Shown here one piece after another: positions 52,113 through 61,700 of a DNA stretch of 64,000 nt. The notes beneath the pieces were generated by a model, which was given only the letters and a program-made list of their open reading frames with translations, ran no database searches and had not been told where the DNA came from. The stretch is from assembly GCA_025800385.1 (NCBI GenBank), contig JAOXRS010000066.1, forward strand, positions 62,001 to 126,000. Direction: 5' to 3'. Source of the stretch: Candidatus Albibeggiatoa sp. nov. NOAA (GTDB lineage: Bacteria; Pseudomonadota; Gammaproteobacteria; Beggiatoales; Beggiatoaceae). Each line of letters starts with the position of its first letter. The stretch's first letter is position 1. The position numbers and the translations under genes were made by a program.

Positions 52113-53699
52113 ATGAGCAACTTGATTGAGGAAATTGATAAGCGCAGAACCTTTGCTATTATCTCGCATCCTGACGCGGGTAAAACCACTTTAACTGAGA
52201 AGTTACTATTATTTGGTGGTGCAATTCAAATGGCAGGGACGGTTAAAGGCCGTAAAGCAAGCCGTCACGCGACCTCAGATTGGATGGAATTGGAAAAGCA
52301 ACGTGGTATTTCCGTCACATCTTCAGTCATGCAATTTCCTTATGCAGATAAAACGATTAACTTGCTCGATACACCAGGGCACGAAGACTTTTCAGAAGAC
52401 ACCTATCGTACATTAACTGCGGTTGACTCTGCATTGATGGTGATTGACGTGGCTAAAGGTGTGGAAGAACGTACTATTAAATTATTAGACGTGTGCCGTT
52501 TACGTGACACACCAATTATCACATTTATCAATAAATTAGATCGTGAAGGCCGTGATCCGATTGAAGTGCTTGATGAAATTGAAGATGTATTAAAAATCCA
52601 ATGTGCACCAATGACGTGGCCAATTGGCATGGGTAAAGGTTTTAAAGGTATTTATAGCGTGGAAGATGGTAGCGTCACGTTATTTGAACCGGGAAAAAGT
52701 AATGCGATTGCTGCTGAAGGTCAACGTTTCGAAAGCCTAGATGATGAGAATTTACATGCTGTTTTAGGTGACAGTGCGATTGAAGAATTAGAAGAAGAAA
52801 TTGAGTTAGTATTAGGTGCAAGTCATAGCTTTGATTTAGATGAATTTTTAGCGGGTAAACTTACGCCTGTCTATTTTGGTTCTGCGATTAACAATTTTGG
52901 TGTTAAAGCTTTACTTGATAGTTTCTGTGAATATGCGCCTTCACCCCAAGTGCGCCCAACCATTGACCGAGATATTGAGCCGAAAGAAGAAAAATTCTCA
53001 GGTTTTGTATTTAAAATTCAAGCGAATATGGACCCTGCTCACCGTGATCGTATTGCGTTTTTACGTGTTTGTTCAGGTAAATACAGCAAAAATATGAAAA
53101 TGCGTCATGTGCGAATCAACCGTGATGTACAAATTGCCAATGCAATGACATTTATGGCAGGTGAGCGCGAACATACTGAAGAAGCTTTCCCTGGTGATAT
53201 TATTGGTTTACACAATCATGGCACAATTCAAATTGGCGATACATTTACCCAAGGCGAAGTCTTGAAATTTACAGGTATTCCACATTTCGCACCTGAAATC
53301 TTCCGTCGAGCGCGCTTAAAAGACCCATTACGTATGAAAGCCTTATTAAAAGGTTTGACTCAACTTTGTGAAGAAGGTGCAACGCAATTATTCCGTCCAT
53401 TGAATAGCAATGATTTAATTCTGGGCGCAGTCGGTGTTTTACAATTTGACGTGGTGAAATGGCGATTAAAAAATGAATACAATGTTGAGTGCGATTTCGA
53501 AAATGTGCAAGTAGCCACCGCACGTTGGGTTGAATCAGAAGACGAAAAACTATTTGAAGAGTTTAAGAAAAAAGCTTTTAATAATTTGGCATTAGATGTT
53601 GCAGATAATCTGACTTTTATTGCACCAACTCGAGTGAATTTAAATTTAGCAGAGGAGCGTTGGCCTGATGTACGTTTCTTTGCAACTCGAGAACATTAG
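52113..53699 (+). CDS. prfC: Peptide chain release factor 3
   Basis: 528 residues (E. coli RF3 529). A translational GTPase that removes RF1/RF2 from the ribosome after peptide release. Seen: P-loop [20 protein letters not shown], switch I with [17 protein letters not shown]3 [17 protein letters not shown]4 FINKLDRE, and the C-terminal RF3 domain with [34 protein letters not shown] and [21 protein letters not shown]. All G-motifs are intact. Single gene, followed by a long hairpin. Confidence 0.97.
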   Translation: MSNLIEEIDKRRTFAIISHPDAGKTTLTEKLLLFGGAIQMAGTVKGRKASRHATSDWMELEKQRGISVTSSVMQFPYADKTINLLDTPGHEDFSEDTYRTLTAVDSALMVIDVAKGVEERTIKLLDVCRLRDTPIITFINKLDREGRDPIEVLDEIEDVLKIQCAPMTWPIGMGKGFKGIYSVEDGSVTLFEPGKSNAIAAEGQRFESLDDENLHAVLGDSAIEELEEEIELVLGASHSFDLDEFLAGKLTPVYFGSAINNFGVKALLDSFCEYAPSPQVRPTIDRDIEPKEEKFSGFVFKIQANMDPAHRDRIAFLRVCSGKYSKNMKMRHVRINRDVQIANAMTFMAGEREHTEEAFPGDIIGLHNHGTIQIGDTFTQGEVLKFTGIPHFAPEIFRRARLKDPLRMKALLKGLTQLCEEGATQLFRPLNSNDLILGAVGVLQFDVVKWRLKNEYNVECDFENVQVATARWVESEDEKLFEEFKKKAFNNLALDVADNLTFIAPTRVNLNLAEERWPDVRFFATREH

Positions 53700-53711
53700 T
53701 TAAGAATCAAG

Positions 53712-53757
53712 ATATTTTAGGAGTGAATAATTTTTTGTGAAACACTCCTAACAATAT
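53712..53757. terminator. Bidirectional terminator between prfC and the roadblock gene
   Basis: ATATTTTAGGAGTG (53712-53725) pairs with the segment 53743-53757 through a 14-pair stem with one bulged C; the loop contains TTTTTT. It fills the space between two converging stop codons. Confidence 0.6.
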
Positions 53758-54144
53758 TTATACAGCCACGGTTTTCGCCATATTTTCTGCACATTTACGA
53801 GAGTGGCTTAATAGCATCCCAAGTGAATTGGTTTCTGTTGTTAAGCTCACCAATACCAAATTATGATTAATATGCATGAAAGCAATAATGCCGTGTTGAT
53901 TTTCAGAGATAATATTTTCGCAACTACCCATTTTTAATTCTGCAGTCATCGTGTCACCTAACGACATCAAAGTACTGCCCATAGTTGCGACACGTTCTAA
54001 ACTATATTGATCTGTTGTGCGCTGCTTCATTGCACAAGTATATCCATCTACAGTGACAACGACAGCCGCACAAATAGGCTGACAACGATCCAATAAACTT
54101 TCTAACTGCTGCTTTAACTGTTCCGTGGCAGTTTCTGATAACAT
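53758..54144 (-). CDS. Roadblock/LC7 domain protein (MglB-like)
   Basis: 128 residues from the ATG at 54144, which overlaps the upstream GTPase stop (TGATG). The pattern of the roadblock/LC7 fold is visible: an N-terminal helix (EQLKQQLESLLDRC), a beta strand with AAVVVTVDGYTCAM, the helix SLERVATMGSTLMSLGDTMTAEL, then GIIAFMHINHNLVLVSLTTETNSLGMLLSHSRKCAENM. Such proteins bind and regulate Ras-like GTPases; MglB of Myxococcus is the GAP for MglA, and CvnB works with CvnD in Streptomyces conservons. Cytoplasmic. The gene is translationally coupled to two GTPase genes. Confidence 0.85.
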   Translation of the reverse strand: MLSETATEQLKQQLESLLDRCQPICAAVVVTVDGYTCAMKQRTTDQYSLERVATMGSTLMSLGDTMTAELKMGSCENIISENQHGIIAFMHINHNLVLVSLTTETNSLGMLLSHSRKCAENMAKTVAV

Positions 54145-54728
54145 CAACAACTCTCCCCATTAATCATTTCAACCAAGTGTCCCACCATATTGGCAACACT
54201 TTCACTAGAACGAGCATCAACTGAAAAAACAGGCAATTGAATACCAAGTTGATGTAAATAATTGTGATAAACCTGTATAGATGGGCGCGGTACTAAATCC
54301 ATTCGAGTAACGGCGACCACCGTATGAGTAGTTAAAATATATTCACGGAAAATATCCGTATAACGCGCTAAATCTCCGATAGGATCAGTGCCCGCGTTAT
54401 CAACAAAAATGACTAAACCTTGTGCTCCATGAATCAGTACTTTCCACATATAATCAAAACGTTGTTGTCCGGGTGTGCCATATAAGCGTAATTTTTTTCC
54501 CAGCTCTAAATTGACCTCACCATAATCCATTGCAACCGTCGTCATACTGCGATTTGCAACCTCTATTGATGGTGTTGATGAGTGTGCTCCAATTTGACGC
54601 ATGACGGGTTTAGTAAAATCAGAAGTTTGGATATCAGTATTAATCACGGGAATTTCGCTAATACTTGCAATTGCAGTGGTTTTACCTGCACCTAAACTTC
54701 CAGTAAAAACAACTTTATGTTCATTCAT
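54144..54728 (-). CDS. Rab/MglA-like small GTPase (second of a tandem pair)
   Basis: 194 residues. P-loop GSLGAGKTTAIASISEIP at residues ~10-27, switch I with TTVAMDYGEV, and G3 as RLYGTPGQQRFDYMW, where the Asp of DxxG is replaced by Gly, as also occurs in COG2229/MglA-type proteins. The G4 position reads VTRMD instead of NKxD, so base recognition may differ. Compared with its neighbour it has a ~17-residue insertion before switch I (around RQIGAHSSTPSIEVANRS). No lipid or membrane anchor is seen. It lies five bases after the first GTPase gene and overlaps the roadblock gene. Confidence 0.87.
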   Translation of the reverse strand: MNEHKVVFTGSLGAGKTTAIASISEIPVINTDIQTSDFTKPVMRQIGAHSSTPSIEVANRSMTTVAMDYGEVNLELGKKLRLYGTPGQQRFDYMWKVLIHGAQGLVIFVDNAGTDPIGDLARYTDIFREYILTTHTVVAVTRMDLVPRPSIQVYHNYLHQLGIQLPVFSVDARSSESVANMVGHLVEMINGESC

Positions 54729-54733
54729 TATAA

Positions 54734-55267
54734 TTATGCAGCGGCCTGTTGGCTTAAAACAGCAAGTAAGGCATGGATTAAAATAGTTACATCTTGTGTT
54801 TGTCGCGGGTCAATTTCAAATAATGGGTATACTTGCCCCCGTTTCATTAACGCACTGTAATACTCATTCAAAGTTACATTTGAATCCACATCTGTTCGGG
54901 TAATACCAATTACCACACCTGTTGACCGAATAAAATCTTGGAACGCATCGAGATAAAAATGTAAATCTTCAATTGGATTGGGACGCGCATTATCGATTAA
55001 TAAGACTAAACCGATACCACCATTTGTTAGGATCGTCCACATATAGTTAAAACGTTCTTGCCCCGGCGTACCATACAAATGAATACGAGAGCTGTCTTCT
55101 AAGGTGATATAACCATAATCCATTGCAACAGTTGTGTTTTCTTTACGCTGTTGGCTTTCTTCATCCGTACAGCGGACATCCGTTGCAATTGGTGGAATTT
55201 CACTAATCGCGCTAATCGCAGTGGTTTTGCCTGCACCCATAGGGCCAGTAAAAATGATTTTGTCCAT
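54734..55267 (-). CDS. Rab/MglA-like small GTPase (first of a tandem pair)
   Basis: 177 residues. P-loop GPMGAGKTTAISAISEIP (residues ~8-25), switch I NTTVAMDYGYI, G3 as LYGTPGQERFNYMW, and a G4-like GITRTDV. The pair differs from classical Ras in the same way (TRxD instead of NKxD, GTPG instead of DxxG), which is common in the COG2229 group. The two GTPases share the P-loop, switch I and G3 motifs and surely arose by duplication. With the roadblock gene they form a tight three-gene operon; a ribosome site (AGGA) precedes this first start. Confidence 0.87.
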   Translation of the reverse strand: MDKIIFTGPMGAGKTTAISAISEIPPIATDVRCTDEESQQRKENTTVAMDYGYITLEDSSRIHLYGTPGQERFNYMWTILTNGGIGLVLLIDNARPNPIEDLHFYLDAFQDFIRSTGVVIGITRTDVDSNVTLNEYYSALMKRGQVYPLFEIDPRQTQDVTILIHALLAVLSQQAAA

Positions 55268-55556
55268 AATGACATCCTAAAAAATTTAGTTTAGATTTAT
55301 GGATAAGCATAGCAACTTTAATATAGAAACTCACGTTTCAGCTTGACCTTTTAGCAATTTTTTGAAACCACTGAGTATTTATTTAGATGAAATTTAACTT
55401 AAGTAAAGAAATGGCTATTTTAGCAATAAATGTGGGTGAGTTGATAGAGTGAATTAAAAAATCATAAATATATTAAGCACTGAATAAAATAAGCTTTTTA
55501 AAAATACTTGTTAAATATCAATTTAGTAAAAAATTTTATTCAGTAACTTAGTAAAA

Positions 55557-58010
55557 TTACTGCCAATTTCCAATCAATAGGAATGCAGACCAGTAATAGG
55601 GATGTTGATAAAGCTTATATTCTGGGCGGGACAAAATTTGTTTTTGTGCATTCTGCAAGGCTTTTGCCATCGATATATCTTTATTTTTTAATTGATTATA
55701 AAATTCAATAACTACTGCAGGGGTTGCAACATCATCCACCTGCCATAAACTGGCAAACGCACTTTTTACACCTGCTTTAATCGCAACACCCGCCAATCCC
55801 AAGGCTGCACGATCATTCCCCACAGCAGTTTCACACGCACTGAGTGTTAACAGATTAACTTCCTTGCCTTGCAAACGCATGAACTGCACAAGTCGTTCTA
55901 GCTTATCCATACTTAATTTATCATCATAAGTCAGAACAAAGGTATCTGCTAAATTCTCTTTAAATTGTCCATGTGATGCGATATGCAAGATTGAATAATC
56001 AATTTGTTTAATCTCTTTTTGTAAATTAGGCACAACAAATTCTTGATTAATAAGAGGCTTATCAGCTTGGAAGATTTTCTGAATTTCTTGTAATTCATAA
56101 GCAGCACAAGGAATAGGATCAAACCCCTGAACAGCTTCAGATAAACCACTTAATAAAATAGATTTGTACTGTTCTCGTTTAAAATCTTTGCTCAAACATA
56201 AACTAGGTGAAATCGCAATCGCATATTCTTCAATTAAAAACTGCTTACCATCATGAAGTGCTGCATATGGCATAGTACGCAAAATACCTTCAGGAATCAC
56301 AACCAATGTATCAATATTGCGTGCTTTTAATTCTGCTTCTAAAGGTTCAATAAGCCATTGGTATAATGTTTGTGCAGGTTCGAGGTAAGAAGCTTCATTA
56401 GTAGATACAGGTGTCATTTGATACTGAGACATACTGCCACGTATAGCAGGTGAACACTCTGATAAGCTATTGATTGTATTATCTATATCTGTTATTTTCT
56501 GCTTGCCTCGCATTGCTAATAAAAATTTTTCATTTGGATGGCAGCTTAGTGGGGATAAAAATAAACTGACTTCTTCTTCCAAACGGGTATTTGTAATTGG
56601 AATGGTTTTTTGCACAATCGCATTGGAAAATGTGACAAGTAACTCTAAACGATCTTCTAATGGAATGGGATAAATCACAGCTGTATTTGGTGCAATAATC
56701 TTTTCTATAGGAATGCAATGGCCACCTGTATCTAAACACGTATCTTGATAATAATTCTGTAATTCTGCAGTTTTGTATAATTCAATCGTATGGCGAGCCT
56801 GATGTAATAGTTGCGTCCGCTGCTGGTCATTTTTTGTTACAGATGCGTGTTTAAGCAATAAATCTGCAAATTCATAATAAACGGTTGCAACTTGGTCATG
56901 AAAACTAAAAGAGGCTCGACAATAGCTTTCACCTATCATTTGGTTGCGAACATAATGAAAGGCATCAATAGCCTGTTGATAGGCATCAATGGCTTGAGAT
57001 GTTTGATGTTGCGCATTAAAAATCCGTCCGATTTGCCAATACCATGTATAAACCAGCTCACTCATCCAACTTTGCTGCGCAAAAAACAAAGCTTGACGCG
57101 TAAAGCTTAAGGCGGCTTTATATTGTGTCTGCGTTTCATATAACTTGCCTAAATTGCCATAAATATAAGATTTAGCTCTGGGGTTATTGATAGCTTCTGC
57201 AACATTTTTGGCCTTTAATAAAATAGCGTAGCTAAGTTTTAGCAATTTGGCATTTTGCTGGCTATATTGTTGATTAATACTTTGTGTTAATTGGGATAAT
57301 TTTAATAAGCTTAATACTTTATCAAAACTACTTTCCCAACTTAAAATACGATCAAATGCTTGATATAAATGGCTTAGACTTTGAGCATACGCCTGTTCAT
57401 CTTTACTGTGTTGATAGGCATTTTCTGCTTCTAAATAAAAATGTACTTGGGTTTTATATAGTAAAATCTTGCCATAAAGTGGGTTGTCTGGGGTATTTTT
57501 TAATAGGTTCAATCCAAATTGATAATTTGCCAACGCTGTTTCATAATCCATCTCTTGCACCTGCAAATGAGCGAGTTGCAATAATGCATCAGCATAATAT
57601 GTTTTATCATCTATAGATTTAGCCTGCATAATGGCTTGTTGCGCATAATGTAAAGCGGTCTCTTTACTATTACGTTGTTTGAGTAAGTATAAACGGCTGA
57701 GTTCACTAGATAGTCTAGCTTTGAAAGATGTTTTATCTGATTGCATTTGCTCCAAATATCGGTCAGCATGAACCAGTTGCTGCTCAGCTTGAATCATATC
57801 ACCTAAATGCTGATAAATTTTGCTAAGATGGACGTATATATCAAATAACTGAGATTTAGAGAGTTGTTTGTCATGAACTGAGCGGTCAAAATGTTCAATG
57901 GCCTGCTCATAAAAGCCATATTTATAGGCTTGATAAGCATCCTCTATATGGCTTGCAAACCCACTATGACTATAGGTTAGGCTAAAAAGAAGAATATAAA
58001 AGTATCGCAT
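55557..58010 (-). CDS. CHAT-domain protein with TPR repeats
   Basis: 817 residues. A possible signal peptide (MRYFYILLFSLTYSHSGFA) is followed by tetratricopeptide repeats (~25-400, e.g. GNLGKLYETQTQYKAALSFTRQALFFAQQ) and a C-terminal CHAT domain (~540-817). The caspase-like dyad is present: His680 in LHIASHGQF and Cys726 in LSACETAVG. CHAT proteins are clan CD protease relatives (separase/caspase-like); some are activated by partner recognition through the TPRs. If the signal peptide is real the protein acts in the periplasm or outside. The small exported gene at 58090-58641 lies 79 bases upstream on the same strand and is a likely partner. A weak A/T hairpin with a T-run overlaps the stop codon. 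Confidence 0.9.
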   Translation of the reverse strand: MRYFYILLFSLTYSHSGFASHIEDAYQAYKYGFYEQAIEHFDRSVHDKQLSKSQLFDIYVHLSKIYQHLGDMIQAEQQLVHADRYLEQMQSDKTSFKARLSSELSRLYLLKQRNSKETALHYAQQAIMQAKSIDDKTYYADALLQLAHLQVQEMDYETALANYQFGLNLLKNTPDNPLYGKILLYKTQVHFYLEAENAYQHSKDEQAYAQSLSHLYQAFDRILSWESSFDKVLSLLKLSQLTQSINQQYSQQNAKLLKLSYAILLKAKNVAEAINNPRAKSYIYGNLGKLYETQTQYKAALSFTRQALFFAQQSWMSELVYTWYWQIGRIFNAQHQTSQAIDAYQQAIDAFHYVRNQMIGESYCRASFSFHDQVATVYYEFADLLLKHASVTKNDQQRTQLLHQARHTIELYKTAELQNYYQDTCLDTGGHCIPIEKIIAPNTAVIYPIPLEDRLELLVTFSNAIVQKTIPITNTRLEEEVSLFLSPLSCHPNEKFLLAMRGKQKITDIDNTINSLSECSPAIRGSMSQYQMTPVSTNEASYLEPAQTLYQWLIEPLEAELKARNIDTLVVIPEGILRTMPYAALHDGKQFLIEEYAIAISPSLCLSKDFKREQYKSILLSGLSEAVQGFDPIPCAAYELQEIQKIFQADKPLINQEFVVPNLQKEIKQIDYSILHIASHGQFKENLADTFVLTYDDKLSMDKLERLVQFMRLQGKEVNLLTLSACETAVGNDRAALGLAGVAIKAGVKSAFASLWQVDDVATPAVVIEFYNQLKNKDISMAKALQNAQKQILSRPEYKLYQHPYYWSAFLLIGNWQ

Positions 58011-58089
58011 TGTTTATCCTTGTACCCTTGCCATAGACTGCACAAGAACTAAGCATTTGGCCAATAACTGTACCTCTTGTGATAAATTA

Positions 58090-58641
58090 TTATTGTGTTG
58101 TCATTTGTTGTAAATAATTAGCCTGCAATATACATGCGTTTTCGCGCATCCAAGCTGCTTGTTCATTGGTGTCAGCATGCCACAGTGCCTCTGGCAATTG
58201 TTTCGTGATAATAACTTGAAAAGCGGCTTCATGCTGATTGAGTTTTACATAGTAAGTATTATTTGGTATGAGTTTGACACGATTATGCGGCCATTTTAAT
58301 GTGTCTTGTTTTTTTGCCCAACGTAAATTAAGTGGCTTGTTTGAGCCTTTAGATTTAATTGAAAGACGGCTAGCGAAAGTTGCATTATCACGCCATAATA
58401 ATACTTGCTCAGGGTCAATATAACATAATACACCACCATTATTAGCGTTAACAGACCATGCTGAAGGCAATAATTGTGTTTGGGAATTTTGTCCACGTTT
58501 GCGAGGCCGTAATTGCTCAGAGTACGACTCCTGTGGATTTGCAACATACCCATTAGAACTATGGGTAGTATCATCATCTGCAAGAGTTGTGTTGAATGAA
58601 AAACAGAGAATGAGGAGTATAGTTGTGCGAGACAATAACAT
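58090..58641 (-). CDS. Small exported protein preceding the CHAT gene
   Basis: 183 residues, signal peptide of ~21 residues (ends TTLA before DDDTTH). A basic stretch (QLRPRKRGQ) is followed by a beta-rich domain (GGVLCYIDPEQVLLWRD ... YYVKLNQHEAAFQVIIT) and a helical end with AAWMRENACILQANYL. Two Cys (in GGVLCYI and NACILQ) could form a disulfide. The family is not recognised with certainty; small exported beta proteins are common beside CHAT genes, and this could be a substrate, chaperone or inhibitor. It is divergent from the large sensor kinase (112-base gap), so control may be shared. Confidence 0.7.
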   Translation of the reverse strand: MLLSRTTILLILCFSFNTTLADDDTTHSSNGYVANPQESYSEQLRPRKRGQNSQTQLLPSAWSVNANNGGVLCYIDPEQVLLWRDNATFASRLSIKSKGSNKPLNLRWAKKQDTLKWPHNRVKLIPNNTYYVKLNQHEAAFQVIITKQLPEALWHADTNEQAAWMRENACILQANYLQQMTTQ

Positions 58642-58753
58642 GGTCAGGCTCCTTGTCTTTTATGCAAAAGTGTTTTAGCGAAATGTATGTTCAACATAAT
58701 TATGATGATTTAAAACACTATTAAGCAAATTCTAAACCATCAGACTGAATACA

Positions 58754-61700
58754 ATGAGACCTATATATTACTTTTTATTATATCTGGTAGCATCTAGCCT
58801 TTATGCAGATGAGATAAGCTTTACTCATTTGACAACAGCACAAAACTTACCAAATAGTACCGTTCACTCTATTTATCAAGATAAACAAGGGTTTATGTGG
58901 TTTGGTACTAAGGAAGGTCTAGGCCGTTACGATGGTTACCAATTTAAAGTTTATCGCCATGACCCCCAAAAACACACTAGTCTTAGTAATAATGAAGTGT
59001 ATACGATATATGAAGATAGGCAAGGACAACTCTGGATTGCCACCTACAATGGTATCAACTTATTTGACCGTAAAAGCCAGCAATTCATTCGTTACCAACA
59101 TAATCCCAATCAAAATAATTCACTTAGCCATAACGTAACATCAAATATTCAAGAAGATAAACGTGGTGGATTATGGTTTACTACTCAAGGTGGTGGCCTT
59201 AATCGATTTAATCCTAAAACCCAACAATTTTTTCATTATCGCCATATACCCGAACAACCTAACAGTCTTAGCAATGATTCAACTTGGGCATTGCTTGAAG
59301 ATGCTAAAAATCGTCTTTGGATTAGTACGGATGGGGGAGGTATCAATCGTTTTAACCCTCAACAAGGCAGTTTCACGCATTACTTATATGATCAAAACAA
59401 TAAAAATAATAAACAAAACTATGTCCCAACTTTATTCGAGGATAGCCAGCAAGTGATTTGGGCGGGTACTGCTGCAGGCTTGTATTATTACGATGAAATT
59501 CAAGATCGATTCATACAACACCCGATTACTCAAAAGCTATCTATGTTGGGTATCTGGAGTATTGTTGAAGATAAGCTACATCGTTTATGGCTTGGTGTAG
59601 ACGGTGGAGGCATTTATGTTTTTGATTTAAATAGCCAACATCTCGAACACTATACTGCTCGGACACAACAAAACCCAAATGGATTAACAAATAATGCAGT
59701 GATTTCCCTGTTTGCAGACCGTGCGGGAAGTATCTGGATAGGTATGGATAGAGGTGGCGTAAATCGTTATGACTTTTCTCCTGAAAAATTCAAACACTAC
59801 TACCATGATCCAAAAAAAATGAATAGTTTAAGTGACAATACAGTGACTGCTATTATTGAAGATCGGCAACAACAACTGTGGGTTGGTACATCAAAGGGCT
59901 TAAATTTATATGATTTACAAACTCGGACAGCCAAACATTATTCACATGACAAAAGTAATCCAAATAGCCTAGGTAATGACTATATCCGTAGTATATATGA
60001 AGACGGGCAAGGCACACTGTGGGTTGGAACAGATAAAGCCATTTTGCATGAATACCGCCCTGATACAAACGATTTTATACGTTATATTCCGCGTGATAAA
60101 GATGAACAAAGCCTTAATGAAAATATGATCCGCTCTATTTTTGAAGATAGTCGTGGTAATTTATGGGTTGGCACACGTTACTGCTTTTGTCGTTTTGATC
60201 GAAAAACTAAGCAGTTCATACCACACTACCCAGAGCAATCATTTAAACAATTAGCTAACAACACTGTACTTACGATTCATGAGGATAATCAGAAGCGATT
60301 ATGGGTTGGAACGCAGGGAAATGGCTTACTTGGTTTTGATGAGAACTATCAAAAAGCATTTCATTTTAAACACAAAAACAATAAGACGAATAGCCTAAGC
60401 AACAATAAAGTCTCCAGCATTGTTTCGTACCAAAATATTTTATGGATTGCAACTTGGGGTGGAGGATTAAATCGTTTAGATATAGAAACTGAGCAATTTA
60501 CTCACTATCGAGAAGCGGATAAACTCGTTAATGATACAATTCATGGCATTCTACAAGAAGGGGCTGAGTATTTGTGGTTGAGTACCAATAAAGGCCTCTC
60601 CCGTTTTGATTTAAAAGCCAAGACATTTAAGAACTACGCAATATCTGATGGCTTACAAAGTAGTGAGTTTGGCTCAGCTTATTACAAAAATAAACATGAT
60701 GCGTTCTTTTTTGGCGGAATTCATGGCTTTAACCAATTCTATCCACAGCAAATTCAAGATAGTCGCTATTATCCACCTGTTGTGATTACAGGATTTTCTT
60801 TATTTAATGATATTGTTACTCCTACTACAAACAACTCCCCTTTACAACAAGATATTACCACAACCCAAGAAATTACTTTATCTCACAAGCAGAGCTTTTT
60901 CTCATTTGAGTTTGCTGGCCTTAATTTTATTAAGCCTGAACAAACCTATTATAAATACAAGCTTCAAGGATTTGATAACAAATGGAGCGATATTCATAAA
61001 AGGCGTAACGCTTATTATACCAATGTACCACATGGCGACTATATTTTTAGGGTAAAAACATCAAGTAATAAAAGTGTTTGGAATGACGAAGAAGCAAACA
61101 TTAGAATACGCATTTTACCTGCGCCATGGCAAACATGGTGGGCTTACACCCTATACGTCATTTTATTGCTTTCCATTATTTCATGGTATGTACGTGGCCA
61201 ACAATTAAAGTTATTGAAAAAGCAAAAAGAATTAGAAAAAATCACCCGATTTTTAGATGCACTTCCTGTGGGTATTGGGATGATGGATGCACATGGGCAT
61301 TTATTTTACCAAAATGACAAAGCGAACGAATTTTTTAACAAGGAAGCTGATCCTTCTATTCCTAGTAGTAAAATACCACAAGTTTACCAATTATATCATG
61401 CGGATACGGGGCAACTTTATCTGTCAGAACGTTTGCCAATTATTAGAGCATTACGTGGTGAAAGTTCCTCTGTCAGTGACATAGAAATCCGTCTATCAGA
61501 GCGACATGCTTATTTAGAAATGTGGGGTAGCCCAATTTTAGATGACAATGGCAAAGTACTCTATGCCCTCAATGCAATTCAAGATATTACAGAGCGTAAA
61601 CGTGTTGAGCAAGAATTACAGCGTTATCGTCTACATTTGGAAGAATTAGTTAAAAGGCGTACTCAAGATTTACAACATACCAATGACCAATTGCAACAGG

